A stretch of DNA of 64,000 nucleotides from Gemmatimonadota bacterium (lineage in GTDB: Bacteria > Gemmatimonadota > Gemmatimonadetes > Longimicrobiales > Gaopeijiaceae). The translations under genes were made by a program, and so were the position numbers. The notes beneath the pieces were generated by a model. The model had not been told where the DNA came from and did not search any database. It saw nothing but the letters and a program-made list of their open reading frames with translations. Shown here one piece after another: positions 36,559 through 44,463 of this stretch (position 1 is its first letter; each line of letters begins with the position of its first letter). The DNA lies in contig JAOTVA010000008.1 of NCBI GenBank assembly GCA_029863645.1, positions 1 to 64,000 on the forward strand, written 5' to 3'.

Positions 36559-37114
36559 CACCTAGTATTTTGCAAGTGACGGACGGTGCTATCGTGAGTT
36601 TTCGGGAAAGTATGTTCCCGAATTCAAATGTTTTCGAATGTTCTGAATCCTCCCAAGTGGCTTCTTAAGTAGAATCGGTAAACTGTTTCAGAACATGTAG
36701 TTACTTCGTCCTCCTCAAGTACACGGATGTTTGCCGACGGAGGCCTTGCAAGGGCCTCGGTCGCCCCTTAACATGTTCTCGCGTTTCAGATGTGGCTCAT
36801 CGAGATCGATGGCGTTGGTCATCCCTTGATGAATCTGAGATGTGAGTTGCCGGGCGCGACGGCGCAGCGGTGACAGGCGAACCAGGACTTGGGACATCTT
36901 GGCGAGCACGACGGGGGAGGTCGCTGGCCCCCGCCGAACAGCCCCAAAGAAAAGAGCTCGGGGCGCCTCCGGTCACTGACTGCGTGACATCGAGGAGGGA
37001 GGGAGAAAGGTCCAGCCACCTTCACGAAGGTGGACCCAAGCCGGACCATGATCCCGCCAGCGCAGAAGGGACCGCCGGGCGAGTGTCGTGAATGCCGCCA
37101 GGGGCCCTCGAGAA
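36559..37114 (+). other. Structured noncoding gap upstream of carA (no protein gene recognised)
   Basis: This stretch has no credible ORF on either strand but is rich in inverted repeats: TTCGGGAA/TTCCCGAA (36601-36622), GTTCTGAA (36640) with TTCAGAAC (36687), GAGGCC/GGCCTC around 36750, GTCAC/GTGAC near 36980, and CCACCTT-CACG-AAGGTGG near 37015-37035. Its first 200 bases are much more AT-rich than the neighbours. It could hold a small RNA gene or a long carA leader. I looked for and did not find tmRNA, RNase P, SRP or 6S signatures. Confidence 0.45.
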
Positions 37115-37161
37115 GAAGCGGCCCGGTCGTGGGTAACTGCGATCGGGCCGCTTCGCTTTTT
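37115..37161 (+). terminator. Strong intrinsic terminator 47 bases before carA
   Basis: GAAGCGGCCCG and CGGGCCGCTTC form an 11-bp perfect stem, extendable to 14 bp with one G-U, followed by GCTTTTT. It faces the plus strand. Upstream GACC-N3-GGGC (37070-37080) can pair with GCCCGGTC in its 5' arm, so an attenuator is possible. It could equally end an upstream small RNA. Confidence 0.75.
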
Positions 37162-37208
37162 ACCCCAGCTTGACCGTCGATCTGCACTGGGTAGCTTTTT
37201 CGCGACCC

Positions 37209-38351
37209 ATGTCGCTAAAGCCGAGGCCCACCCTGGATCCCACAGCCTACCTCCTCTTGGAAGACGGGCGCCGCTTCGACGGAGCGCTGATCGGTGCCGG
37301 GAAGCTCTCGCACGGAGAAGTGGTCTTCAACACGTGCATGACGGGTTACCAGGAGGTCCTCACGGACCCGTCGTACACGGGCCAGCTCGTGACGATGACG
37401 TACCCGCTGATTGGGAACTACGGCGTCAACTCTACGGACCGTGAGTCGCCAGCCCCACGTGTGTCGGGGTTCATCGTGCGCGAGGCCTCCCGGATGCACT
37501 CGTCGTGGCGGGCCGAGCAGGGGCTCGACGAATACCTAGCCGAAAGCGGCGTGACCGGGATCGCGGATATCGACACGCGCGCATTGACGCGCCACATCCG
37601 CTCCCATGGGGCGATGAGGGGCGCCATCGCGCCAATCGAGCTCGACGAGGAAGAGGTCTTGGCGGGGGTCCGCGCGCAGCCGCGCATGGAAGGGCTCGAT
37701 CTTGCGTCGGGAGTCTCCACGGAGGAGCCCTACGTGGTCGATGCGGTCGGCGAGGAGCGCTTCAGAGTCCTCGCGTACGACTTCGGGGTGAAGGCCCATT
37801 CTCCGAAGCTGCTCGCCGAGCGCGGCTGCCGCGTGACGGTGATCCCGGCCGGGACGCCTGTAGAAGAGATCCTGGCCGACCCGCCCGACGGGCTCTTCGT
37901 GTCGAACGGACCGGGCGACCCGGCCGCGGTCGAACGGGCAACGGCTGCGATCGTCGGACTCGCGGAGGCGAACGTACCCGTTTTCGGAATTTGCCTCGGC
38001 CACCAGCTGATCTGTCGCGCCTTTGGTGCGACGACGTTCAAGCTCCCGTTCGGGCACCACGGCGGAAACCACCCTGTGAAGAACCTGGACCGGGACACCG
38101 TGGAGATCACGTCGCAGAACCACGGGTTCGCCGTGCAGGGTGGGGAGGGGGACGAGATTCCGGGCGCTCCGGGCCTCCGACTCACGCACACGAACCTCTA
38201 CGACGACACCGTTGAGGGCGTGGAGCATCGCACGCTGCCCGTGCTGGCCGTCCAGTATCACCCAGAGGCTGCGCCGGGGCCTCACGACAGTCGATATCTC
38301 TTCGACAGCTTCATCGGTTTGATGGAGGAGCGGAGCCGGTCCGGAGCCTGA
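37209..38351 (+). CDS. carA: Carbamoyl-phosphate synthase small subunit
   Basis: Glutaminase subunit feeding ammonia to CarB for arginine and pyrimidine synthesis. I choose ATG 37209 (MSLKPRPTLDPTAYLLLEDGRRFDG), since the track's TTG start would sit only 8 bases after the terminator; neither has a clear ribosome-binding site. N-terminal CPSase domain has FNTCMTGYQEVLTDPSYTGQLVTMTYP; the class I amidotransferase domain has the nucleophile in FGICLGHQLI and catalytic HPEA (YHPEAAPGPHDS). carB does not follow, which is unusual. The proximal terminator suggests attenuation. Confidence 0.94.
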   Translation: MSLKPRPTLDPTAYLLLEDGRRFDGALIGAGKLSHGEVVFNTCMTGYQEVLTDPSYTGQLVTMTYPLIGNYGVNSTDRESPAPRVSGFIVREASRMHSSWRAEQGLDEYLAESGVTGIADIDTRALTRHIRSHGAMRGAIAPIELDEEEVLAGVRAQPRMEGLDLASGVSTEEPYVVDAVGEERFRVLAYDFGVKAHSPKLLAERGCRVTVIPAGTPVEEILADPPDGLFVSNGPGDPAAVERATAAIVGLAEANVPVFGICLGHQLICRAFGATTFKLPFGHHGGNHPVKNLDRDTVEITSQNHGFAVQGGEGDEIPGAPGLRLTHTNLYDDTVEGVEHRTLPVLAVQYHPEAAPGPHDSRYLFDSFIGLMEERSRSGA

Positions 38352-38500
38352 TCGGCCCTCGCTGAGGGGCGGGTAGGTCGCCCTCGCAAGTCCATCTGCC
38401 CCAACGACTCCCGACCACCTTGCGGCCCTCCCGAGTGCTCGTTACCGTCCCTGCCCAATCGATCTTGGATGGTCGGATCGTACGCCGCTCTGGAGGGAGC

Positions 38501-38800
38501 ATGACGAAGGCAGACTTGGTTGAACAGGTGGCCGAAGCCATCGGCCCCGGCATCACCAAGAAGGACTGCGCACTCGTCGTTGACGGATTCCTGAATGCCG
38601 TCAAACTCGCTCTGGCCAACGGCGAGAACATCGAGATCCGCGGCTTCGGCACCTTCAAGGTTCGCAAGCGCAAGACGCGTATGGCGAGGAACCCGCGGAC
38701 CGGCGATCCCGTCGAGGTGCCGCAGCGGTCGGTGCCCGTGTTCAAGCCCTCCAAGCACCTACGCACCAGGGTTGAGCGTCTCGACGAGATTGGCGTCTGA
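38501..38800 (+). CDS. HU/IHF family DNA-binding protein
   Basis: A 99-residue histone-like protein from ATG 38501 with an excellent ribosome-binding site (GGAGGGAG). MTKADLVEQVAEAI matches the N-terminal helix, EIRGFGTFKVRKRKTRMARNPRTGDPVEVP is the DNA-bending arm, and VPVFKPSKHLRTRV closes the fold. The signature wording (KKRxARNPRTG) is closer to IHF/HU-like proteins of non-proteobacterial phyla than to either classic subunit. It acts in chromosome compaction and loop formation. Confidence 0.93.
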   Translation: MTKADLVEQVAEAIGPGITKKDCALVVDGFLNAVKLALANGENIEIRGFGTFKVRKRKTRMARNPRTGDPVEVPQRSVPVFKPSKHLRTRVERLDEIGV

Positions 38801-38839
38801 CCCGAGCCGTTTAACAGCCCTCGTCCCAGAGGCGTCTAA

Positions 38840-39403
38840 TTGTCGGTGAGGGACGAGGAGCGTCTGGGCGGGGATCCATCGGATCTTGAGTTGGTCCATG
38901 CGGGCCGTTCTGGGGACGACTCCGCGCTGGGGGAACTCGTCAAAAGGCATCACGCCGCTGCGTACCGCGTCGCGGTGTCCCTCGTGAACGAAGACGACGT
39001 TGCGCAGGACGTGGTGCAGGATGCGTTCATCAAGGCGTTCAGAGCACTGGGTGGCTTTCGGGGGGATGCGTCCTTCCGTACCTGGTTGCTTACGATCACG
39101 GCGAACGAGGCTCGCGGCGCCCTGCGGCGCAGCAGCCGCCGAAAGGAGACGGCGCTGGAGGATGCGGGACCGGTACAGTCCGAGGCGATGGGGCCAGCGC
39201 AGGCTGCCGTGGTCTCTCAAGAGGCCGGCAGGGCGAGGGCGATGCTGGAACGACTCCCCGAGAAGCAGAGGCTTTCCGTGTCTCTGCGGATAGAAGAGGG
39301 GCTTAGCTTCAAAGAGATCGGAGAGGTTATCGGATCGAGTGAGGGCGCAGCACGGGTGAACTACTTCCACGGAATCCGACGGCTCAGGGAGCTGATGGAA
39401 TGA
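38840..39403 (+). CDS. ECF-type RNA polymerase sigma factor
   Basis: A 187-residue sigma-70 family protein of the extracytoplasmic-function class. Region 2: LGELVKRHHAAAYRVAVSLVNEDDVAQDVVQDAFIKAFRAL; region 4: LPEKQRLSVSLRIEEGLSFKEIGEVIGSSEGAARVNYFHGIRRLRE, with the short acidic linker between. TTG 38840 or GTG 38846 may be the start; AGAGG sits suitably for TTG. The next gene, an anti-sigma factor, overlaps it by 4 bases, as expected for an ECF pair. Confidence 0.92.
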   Translation: MSVRDEERLGGDPSDLELVHAGRSGDDSALGELVKRHHAAAYRVAVSLVNEDDVAQDVVQDAFIKAFRALGGFRGDASFRTWLLTITANEARGALRRSSRRKETALEDAGPVQSEAMGPAQAAVVSQEAGRARAMLERLPEKQRLSVSLRIEEGLSFKEIGEVIGSSEGAARVNYFHGIRRLRELME

Positions 39404-39864
39404 ACAACGAAGCGTGTGGGACGGTTCGGGAGCTGATTCCCGACTTCGTCGGTGGCCGACTGGCGGCCACCGATGTCGGGGTCGTGGAGCGTCACGTCCC
39501 GGACTGTGCTGAGTGCGCCGCTGAACTCGCGCTCGCGCGCGTCGTTTTGGCGAGTCGGCTCGCGCCGCCGCCCCAGCTCTTGGAACGTCTCCTTCGGTCG
39601 GTCGAATCCGTCCGCACCCAGCCTGCACGGACGTGGTGGGGGATCTCGGCGGCGGCCATCGCCGCGCTCGCACTAGGCATCGGGATCTCCTCCGATCCTG
39701 CAGCCCAGATCCCGGTCGACGTCCCGGGATATGCCTATGAAGTAGAGGAGGGCGATATCTGGTTGAGCGACGACGGGCTCGTCGCGGGTGCGCCGTTGTT
39801 CGATGGGCTGAGCGACGACGCGCTGCTGCAACTCTTGGATGAGCTTTCCGGGGGGTCTGCATGA
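39400..39864 (+). CDS. Zinc-finger anti-sigma factor
   Basis: A 154-residue membrane protein with a zf-HC2 anti-sigma domain at residues 1-45 (ELIPDFVGGRL, then HVPDCAECAAEL, the His-Cys-Cys zinc site). One transmembrane helix follows (about residues 78-96, WWGISAAAIAALALGIGI), then an acidic periplasmic tail (EVEEGDIWLSDDGL). It should hold the upstream ECF sigma at the membrane until a stimulus. It overlaps the sigma gene (ATGA) and the following Spy-like gene (ATGA), chaining the three. Confidence 0.87.
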   Translation: MNNEACGTVRELIPDFVGGRLAATDVGVVERHVPDCAECAAELALARVVLASRLAPPPQLLERLLRSVESVRTQPARTWWGISAAAIAALALGIGISSDPAAQIPVDVPGYAYEVEEGDIWLSDDGLVAGAPLFDGLSDDALLQLLDELSGGSA

Positions 39865-40424
39865 GGCTCATGAGGCAGTGGATGCCCATCGCGCTCCTGG
39901 TAGCCCTGGTCTCGTCGCCCCAGGCGGCGGACGCACAACGCCGCCGTGGTGGCGACGCACCCGACCGGGCGCAGCTAGAACAGCGTATGCGAGCACAGAT
40001 GGCTCGTATGATGCAGGCGCGACTGGGCCTGGACGAAGCGGAAGCCGCAGCGCTTTCGGAGATCGTGGGCACGTTCGATGCCCAGCGCCGAGCGCTGTTC
40101 GGAAGAGAGCAGGCGACCAGACGGCGCGTGGATGCGCTTGTCGAATCGGGCACCGACGTTCAAGACGCCCCCGAACTGCTACGGCTCCAAGCGGATCTGA
40201 GGATGGAGGAGGCCCAGCTTCTCCGAGCCGAGCAGGAGGCCCTCTTAGGGGTACTGACCGCTCGGCAGGTTCTTGAGCTGCAGGAACTCAGAGAGGCTCT
40301 GGGCCGCCGAATCCGTGCACTGCGCGGAGGCGGCCGAAACGGAGGCCAAGATTCTCGCGGGCCGGGCCCGCGCTCGGATCGACAGGGAGGGCGTGGTCTG
40401 CTGGGGTACTCGCCCCCGGCTTAG
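39861..40424 (+). CDS. Spy/CpxP-like periplasmic protein
   Basis: A 187-residue secreted protein: signal peptide ALLVALVSSPQAADA, then a long helical body with RARLGLDEAEAAALSEIVGTFDAQRRALF and the LTxxQ-type motif LTARQVLELQEL seen in Spy/CpxP/ZraP proteins, which are periplasmic chaperones or stress sensors. The tail is Gly/Arg-rich. Overlap with the anti-sigma gene suggests a role in the same envelope-stress pathway, possibly as sensor. The family assignment rests on layout and motif only. Confidence 0.65.
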   Translation: MRLMRQWMPIALLVALVSSPQAADAQRRRGGDAPDRAQLEQRMRAQMARMMQARLGLDEAEAAALSEIVGTFDAQRRALFGREQATRRRVDALVESGTDVQDAPELLRLQADLRMEEAQLLRAEQEALLGVLTARQVLELQELREALGRRIRALRGGGRNGGQDSRGPGPRSDRQGGRGLLGYSPPA

Positions 40425-40441
40425 TTGAGCGGAACGGCTGG

Positions 40442-40555
40442 CTACTTGCCGCCGTTCGCCTGTAGATCGTCGGGGCTTCCCTCCGAGCAGCCTGCCCCGA
40501 ACAGAGCGAAGGCAAGGAAACCCGCGGCGCTACGTAGCCTTCGTGAAATCGTCAT
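40442..40555 (-). CDS. Very small lipoprotein (37 aa), not separately in ORF track
   Basis: Minus-strand ATG 40555 preceded by GGAGG at 6-bp spacing encodes a 37-residue protein: a lipoprotein signal peptide (AAGFLAFALFGAGC, lipobox FGAGC) with only 14 residues after the cysteine. The track shows it only as the tail of a longer minus frame. Tiny lipoproteins of this type occur as entericidin-like envelope proteins, but I see no family match. It is convergent to the Spy-like gene. Confidence 0.55.
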   Translation of the reverse strand: MTISRRLRSAAGFLAFALFGAGCSEGSPDDLQANGGK

Positions 40556-40692
40556 GAGAACCTCCACGGCGGCGCCAGGCCTAGGATCCCGCCCGCCACG
40601 GCCCGCGAGCCGCGGCTCCAATGTTGACGCGTCAGACGGGGTCGATTCATTTGAAGGACAGCGACACGCAACATACGTTCCCGGGAAAGCCA

Positions 40693-40938
40693 GTGTCCGT
40701 TCAGGCGCTCTTCTTCGCGGCATACCGCGATCTCCTCGGCACCAAGGCCCTTTCCGTGGATCTCCCTGACGGAGCCACGGTGGGAGACCTCGTCGCGGAG
40801 CTACGTGGACGCGGGGCGCCGTTCGACGCACTTCCCGCCGAGCCGGCGGTCGCGGTCAATCGTGCGTATGCACTCCATCACGAGCAGCTCAGCGCCGGCG
40901 ACGAGGTCGCGTTCATTCCTCCCGTGGCCGGCGGCTGA
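40693..40938 (+). CDS. moaD: Molybdopterin synthase sulfur-carrier subunit
   Basis: A beta-grasp protein that carries sulfur as a C-terminal thiocarboxylate. Ends in VAGG, the Gly-Gly required for activation. VSVQALFFAAYRDLLGTKALSVDLPDGATVGDLVAELR is typical of MoaD. I prefer GTG 40693 (81 residues, normal length, GGGAAAG upstream) over the track ATG at 40621, which adds 24 unrelated residues. It begins the moaD-moaE-moaA unit. Confidence 0.88.
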   Translation: MSVQALFFAAYRDLLGTKALSVDLPDGATVGDLVAELRGRGAPFDALPAEPAVAVNRAYALHHEQLSAGDEVAFIPPVAGG

Positions 40939-40940
40939 GG

Positions 40941-41399
40941 ATGGTCCATGCCGCCGTCGTCCATGACCCGATCGACAATGCGTCGGTTCTCTCCCACGTC
41001 GGGGCGCCGGAGGACGGAGCGATGCTGCTCTTCCTCGGGATGGTACGAGATCACGCGGACGGACGGCCCGTCACCGGCATGACGTACGAGTCGTATGAGG
41101 AGATGGCTACGCCCGTGCTACTCGAGATTGCGCACGAGGCCGCGCAGCGCATCGGCAGCGACCGGGTCGCCGTAGTGCATCGCGTAGGCGACCTGACCAT
41201 TGGCGAGGTTTCGGTCGCGATCGCCGTATCCAGTCCCCACCGGGCCGAGGCGTACGACGCCTCTCGGTACGTGATCGAGGAGATCAAGAAGCGTCTGCCG
41301 GTGTGGAAGAAGGAGCACTACTCCGACGGGGCGCGGGAGTGGGTAGAAGGCACGGTGCCGCCGGGTGCCGGCGCCACGTCGCTAAGGCCGGGCGACTGA
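40941..41399 (+). CDS. moaE: Molybdopterin synthase catalytic subunit
   Basis: Together with MoaD converts cyclic pyranopterin monophosphate to molybdopterin. MoaE motifs: GAMLLFLGMVRDHADGRPVTGMTYESYEEMA, AVVHRVGDLTIGEVSVAIAVSSPHRAEAYDASRYVIEEIKKRLPVWKKEHY. The PVWKKE block includes the conserved catalytic Lys. 152 residues. It begins 2 bases after moaD and ends 1 base before moaA. Confidence 0.94.
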   Translation: MVHAAVVHDPIDNASVLSHVGAPEDGAMLLFLGMVRDHADGRPVTGMTYESYEEMATPVLLEIAHEAAQRIGSDRVAVVHRVGDLTIGEVSVAIAVSSPHRAEAYDASRYVIEEIKKRLPVWKKEHYSDGAREWVEGTVPPGAGATSLRPGD

Positions 41400-41400
41400 G

Positions 41401-42381
41401 ATGATCGACCAATTCGGACGGACGGTTCAATACCTCCGCATCTCGGTGACGGACAAGTGCAACCTGCGCTGCGTCTATTGCATGCCCATGGAAGGACTTC
41501 CCTGGCTCAAGCGCGAGGATCTGCTCTCCTACGAGGAGATTGAACAGATCGTGCGCGTCATGGCCCCGATGGGGCTCGAACGCGTGCGCATCACGGGCGG
41601 CGAACCGTTGGTTCGCCAGGACCTGCCGGAATTGGTGAAGCTCCTGGCCGCTGTGCCCGGGATTCGGGACTTGTCGCTGTCGACCAACGCGGTGCTGCTG
41701 GCCGATCAGGCCGACGCGCTAAAGGCAGCCGGAATCGACCGCATGAATGTGTCGCTCGACTCGTTGCGGCCCGACCGGGTCGACGCAATCGCCAGGCGGC
41801 CGGGCTCGTATCCCAAGATCATGGAGGGGCTCGACGCAGCCGAGGAGGCCGGCTTCGCTCCCATCAAGGTCAATGTTGTCCTGATCAAGGGTCAAAACGA
41901 CGACGAAATCAGGGACTTCGCGGAGATCACCCGCGAGCGCCCTTGGCACATTCGCTTCATCGAGATGATGCCCACCGGGGCCAATCTTGAGCTCAGCGCC
42001 TCCCAGTTCGTCTCGTGCGACCAGGCGTTGAAGCAGGTCCGCGAGATCTCTGCACTCGAGCCGGTCGCGGGACCGTTCGGTAACGGACCAGCACGCTACT
42101 ACCAGTTCGCGGGTGCGCCCGGAACGATCGGCGTCATCACACCGATGAGCCACAACTACTGTGACCGCTGCAACCGCATGCGTCTCACGGCCGACGGCCA
42201 ACTTCGTCCCTGCCTCTTCGGAGACATCCAGACGAACCTGCGGGATCCGCTCAGAGCAGGCGCTGACCTCGTGCCGCTCATCGAAGAGACACTGCGTATC
42301 AAGCCCGAGCGCCACTATCTCATCCAAGGCAGCGCCGCCGGTTCCGGTGGCCTCGTGGCGCTCTCTCAGACGGGCGGGTAA
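41401..42381 (+). CDS. moaA: GTP 3',8-cyclase MoaA (radical SAM)
   Basis: First enzyme of molybdenum cofactor synthesis. N-terminal radical-SAM cluster motif CNLRCVYC; SAM-binding region RITGGEPLVRQDL and MNVSLDSL; C-terminal second cluster CDRCNRMRLTADGQLRPCL that binds GTP. The family's C-terminal GG tail, needed for MoaC-coupled chemistry, is present (SQTGG). 326 residues. moaC is not adjacent and must lie elsewhere if the pathway is complete. Confidence 0.95.
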   Translation: MIDQFGRTVQYLRISVTDKCNLRCVYCMPMEGLPWLKREDLLSYEEIEQIVRVMAPMGLERVRITGGEPLVRQDLPELVKLLAAVPGIRDLSLSTNAVLLADQADALKAAGIDRMNVSLDSLRPDRVDAIARRPGSYPKIMEGLDAAEEAGFAPIKVNVVLIKGQNDDEIRDFAEITRERPWHIRFIEMMPTGANLELSASQFVSCDQALKQVREISALEPVAGPFGNGPARYYQFAGAPGTIGVITPMSHNYCDRCNRMRLTADGQLRPCLFGDIQTNLRDPLRAGADLVPLIEETLRIKPERHYLIQGSAAGSGGLVALSQTGG

Positions 42382-42384
42382 CCG

Positions 42385-42403
42385 AACGTTCCGAAGGAAC
42401 GTT
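42385..42403. repeat. Perfect 8-bp hairpin after moaA
   Basis: AACGTTCC-GAA-GGAACGTT begins 4 bases after the moaA stop. No T-run follows. A second hairpin, GCCGGGGT-N6-ACCCCGGC, lies at 42426-42447. Confidence 0.6.
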
Positions 42404-42470
42404 GCGGCGCCTGCACGTCGAGAAGGCCGGGGTGGGTAGACCCCGGCGCGAGCGTTCCTTAGACTCCTCG

Positions 42471-42497
42471 GGCCCCGTTCTTCGGGGCCTGTTTCTT
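42471..42497 (+). terminator. Intrinsic terminator between moaA and mdh
   Basis: GGCCCCG-TTCTT-CGGGGCC followed by TGTTTCTT, 42 bases before the mdh start. It most simply ends the moa transcript; being so close to mdh it could also act in the mdh leader. Confidence 0.65.
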
Positions 42498-42531
42498 ACC
42501 TCAGAACATCACCGCGGAGCGGTTTCCATCC

Positions 42532-43470
42532 ATGAGCGTCAAGAAAATCACCGTAGTCGGGGCCGGCCACGTCGGCGCCACATGCTCCCAGCTGCTCTCC
42601 CAGAAGGAGTTGGCCCGCGAGGTCATCCTCGTCGACATCGCGGAAGGCATTCCGCAGGGTAAGGGGCTCGACCAGTGGGAGAGCGCACCCATTGAGGGCT
42701 TCGATTCGCGGGTGACCGGCAGCAACAACTACGAGTCGTCAGCCGGGGCTGACATTTTCATCGTCACGGCTGGCATTGCGCGTAAGCCTGGCATGAGCCG
42801 CGACGATTTGCTCAAGATCAACGCCGGCGTCATGCGGGCTGTGACCACGGAGATCAAGCGGGTCGCGCCGGACTCCATCATCATCGTGGTCACGAATCCG
42901 CTGGACGTCATGGCTCAGGTTGCGCTCGAGACGTCCGGCTTCCCGCGGGAGCGCGTCATTGGCATGGCCGGCGTGCTCGACACGGCACGGTACCGCTCCT
43001 TTATCGCGCTGGAGCTCGACGTGAGCATCGAGGACATTCAGGCGCTAGTTCTCGGGGGCCACGGTGACACGATGGTGCCGTTGGCGAGCTACACGTCGGT
43101 GAGCGGCATCCCGCTCACGCAGTTGCTGTCGCAGGAGCGTATCGATGCCCTCGTCGAGCGCACGCGGAAGGGAGGAGGGGAGATCGTAGCCCACCTCAAG
43201 ACAGGCAGCGCGTATTATGCGCCCGCGGCTGCGGCAGTTCAGATGGCCGAGGCGATCGTCAAGGACAAGCGCCGCATCCTTCCCTGTGCCGCGTGGCTCC
43301 AGGGCGAGTTCGGCATGAAGGATCTCTATTTGGGCGTGCCCTGCATGCTCGGAGAGAACGGTCTCGAGCGCATCATCGAAGTCGACCTCGACGACGAAGA
43401 GAAGGCCGCGCTGGAGACAAGCGCCGAGCACGTGCGCTCTACCGTGGCGGCGCTCAAGGCTTTGGAGTAG
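42532..43470 (+). CDS. mdh: Malate dehydrogenase
   Basis: Interconverts malate and oxaloacetate with NAD. N-terminal NAD-binding [15 protein letters not shown] with Asp at the cofactor-selecting position (LVDIAEG), active-site mobile loop [15 protein letters not shown] (the Arg pair that selects malate), catalytic [15 protein letters not shown] and the His of [11 protein letters not shown]. 312 residues of the LDH-like MDH subgroup. No TCA neighbours here; icd lies 26 kb upstream. Confidence 0.95.
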   Translation: MSVKKITVVGAGHVGATCSQLLSQKELAREVILVDIAEGIPQGKGLDQWESAPIEGFDSRVTGSNNYESSAGADIFIVTAGIARKPGMSRDDLLKINAGVMRAVTTEIKRVAPDSIIIVVTNPLDVMAQVALETSGFPRERVIGMAGVLDTARYRSFIALELDVSIEDIQALVLGGHGDTMVPLASYTSVSGIPLTQLLSQERIDALVERTRKGGGEIVAHLKTGSAYYAPAAAAVQMAEAIVKDKRRILPCAAWLQGEFGMKDLYLGVPCMLGENGLERIIEVDLDDEEKAALETSAEHVRSTVAALKALE

Positions 43471-43536
43471 GCGCACCACGACTGGTTGACGATGCCGAGC
43501 GGCGGGGCGAGACTTTGCCGCTTCGCTGGAAAAAGA

Positions 43537-43609
43537 TGGGGTGTAGCTCAACTGGCAGAGCGCCTGGCTGTTAACCAGGAGGTTGAAGGTTCGAGCCCTT
43601 CCGCCCCAG
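43537..43609 (+). tRNA. tRNA-Asn (anticodon GTT)
   Basis: A full cloverleaf folds by eye: acceptor TGGGGTG/CGCCCCA, D-arm GCTC/GAGC, anticodon stem CCTGG/CCAGG with loop CTGTTAA (anticodon GTT), T-arm GAAGG/CCTTC with TTCGAGC, discriminator G as expected for Asn. The CCA end is not encoded. It lies 66 bases after mdh. Confidence 0.96.
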
Positions 43610-43612
43610 TGA

Positions 43613-43771
43613 AGGGAAACGATTGCCCAGCTTGACGTTACGGCGTTGAGCCGGGCTCTTGTTTGGGCGACCCTGATACGTGAGGCAGGCCCTGACAGGC
43701 TGGGCTTGTTGGCGACTCAGGGCGAAATCATTATCGCGGCTTTGGACAGGCTTGTTGCCGACTTGGCCTAG
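43613..43771 (+). other. Open reading remnant directly after tRNA-Asn
   Basis: After the tRNA the frame from 43613 runs 52 sense codons to TAG with protein-like content (ALVWATLIREAGPDRLGLL, then ATQGEIIIAALDRLVADLA) but no ATG/GTG start, so it looks like the 3' end of a lost gene. Third-position GC is clearly lower than in neighbouring genes. tRNA 3' ends are common integration sites, so it may be an old element scar. I see nothing else up to 43854. Confidence 0.3.
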
Positions 43772-43854
43772 GCACAATCGCACTAGACCGTTCCCCTCCA
43801 TTGCCTCCCCACCTCCCGCTCCCCAGCCTCCTGTAGCATCCACAAGGAGGACGT

Positions 43855-44463
43855 ATGTCGGGCAGGGCCGTGCGGGAGACACTCGGGTTCTTAGCGGTGG
43901 CCGCGGCGTTGATGGGCCTGACTGGATCGGCGGCGGCCGGACAGACCGGCTGGTCGTCGGGTGTCTCGGTCGCCGGGAACCTAGTGGTCGGAGGTGGTGG
44001 GTCCGACTTCCTCGACTCGGGGTTCGGCCTGGACGGCACGGTCGCGCGCGCCATGGGAAGCCACTTCGCGATTCGCGCGGACGGGATCTTGATCCGGCTG
44101 GCTCCCAGCAGCACCGGCGCGAGTCCCGGCAGGAACACCATCATCGCGCTGGGCGTTGGCCCCGAGGCGAACCTGTCGCTCTCAGCCTTCAGCCTCTACG
44201 CGCGCCTTCTACTTGGCGTCGCGACAAACGTGCAGGGGGGAACAGGCTCGACCGGTGGTGAGGGCGGGACCTGGACGAGCATGCTGGGGGGTGGCGTGGG
44301 GGTGCGGATAGCAGTCAGTCGATCCGTCGCAGTCGACTTCGGCGGAGACATTCTGAAGCTGGGCGAGCTTGCGTTCGGCGGCTCCGCTGTGTCGAGTCTT
44401 CGGTTCACCTCGGACCCAGCGGTGCTACGACTGCGACTAGGACTCCGCTTCGGGGTCGGCTAG
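43855..44463 (+). CDS. Secreted small beta-barrel-like protein, unknown function
   Basis: 202 residues with a signal peptide (GFLAVAAALMGLTGSAAAGQ) and an alternating Gly/hydrophobic pattern (SVAGNLVVGGGGSDF ... VGVRIAVSRSVAVDFGGDILKL ... LRLRLGLRFGVG) that suggests a small eight-stranded outer-membrane barrel. The ATG is preceded by AAGGAGG. No catalytic or binding motif is visible. A Gly-rich loop (GGTGSTGGEGG) may be surface-exposed. Function unknown. Confidence 0.6.
   Translation: MSGRAVRETLGFLAVAAALMGLTGSAAAGQTGWSSGVSVAGNLVVGGGGSDFLDSGFGLDGTVARAMGSHFAIRADGILIRLAPSSTGASPGRNTIIALGVGPEANLSLSAFSLYARLLLGVATNVQGGTGSTGGEGGTWTSMLGGGVGVRIAVSRSVAVDFGGDILKLGELAFGGSAVSSLRFTSDPAVLRLRLGLRFGVG

Noticed and set aside
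36559-37161. tmRNA, RNase P RNA, SRP RNA or 6S RNA
   Set aside because: No tRNA-like ends or tag frame, no GAGGAAAGTCC core, no GGAAGGAAGCAG loop and no 6S-like long bulged duplex could be seen.
36715-37187. Minus-strand ORFs of 64 and 122 aa in the carA upstream gap
   Set aside because: No start signal, no domain, and they run antisense through the terminator hairpin; the gap is better explained as noncoding.
43571-43882. 103-aa minus ORF ending GRKGSNLQPPG
   Set aside because: It lies antisense across tRNA-Asn; the terminal peptide is the familiar false translation of a tRNA.
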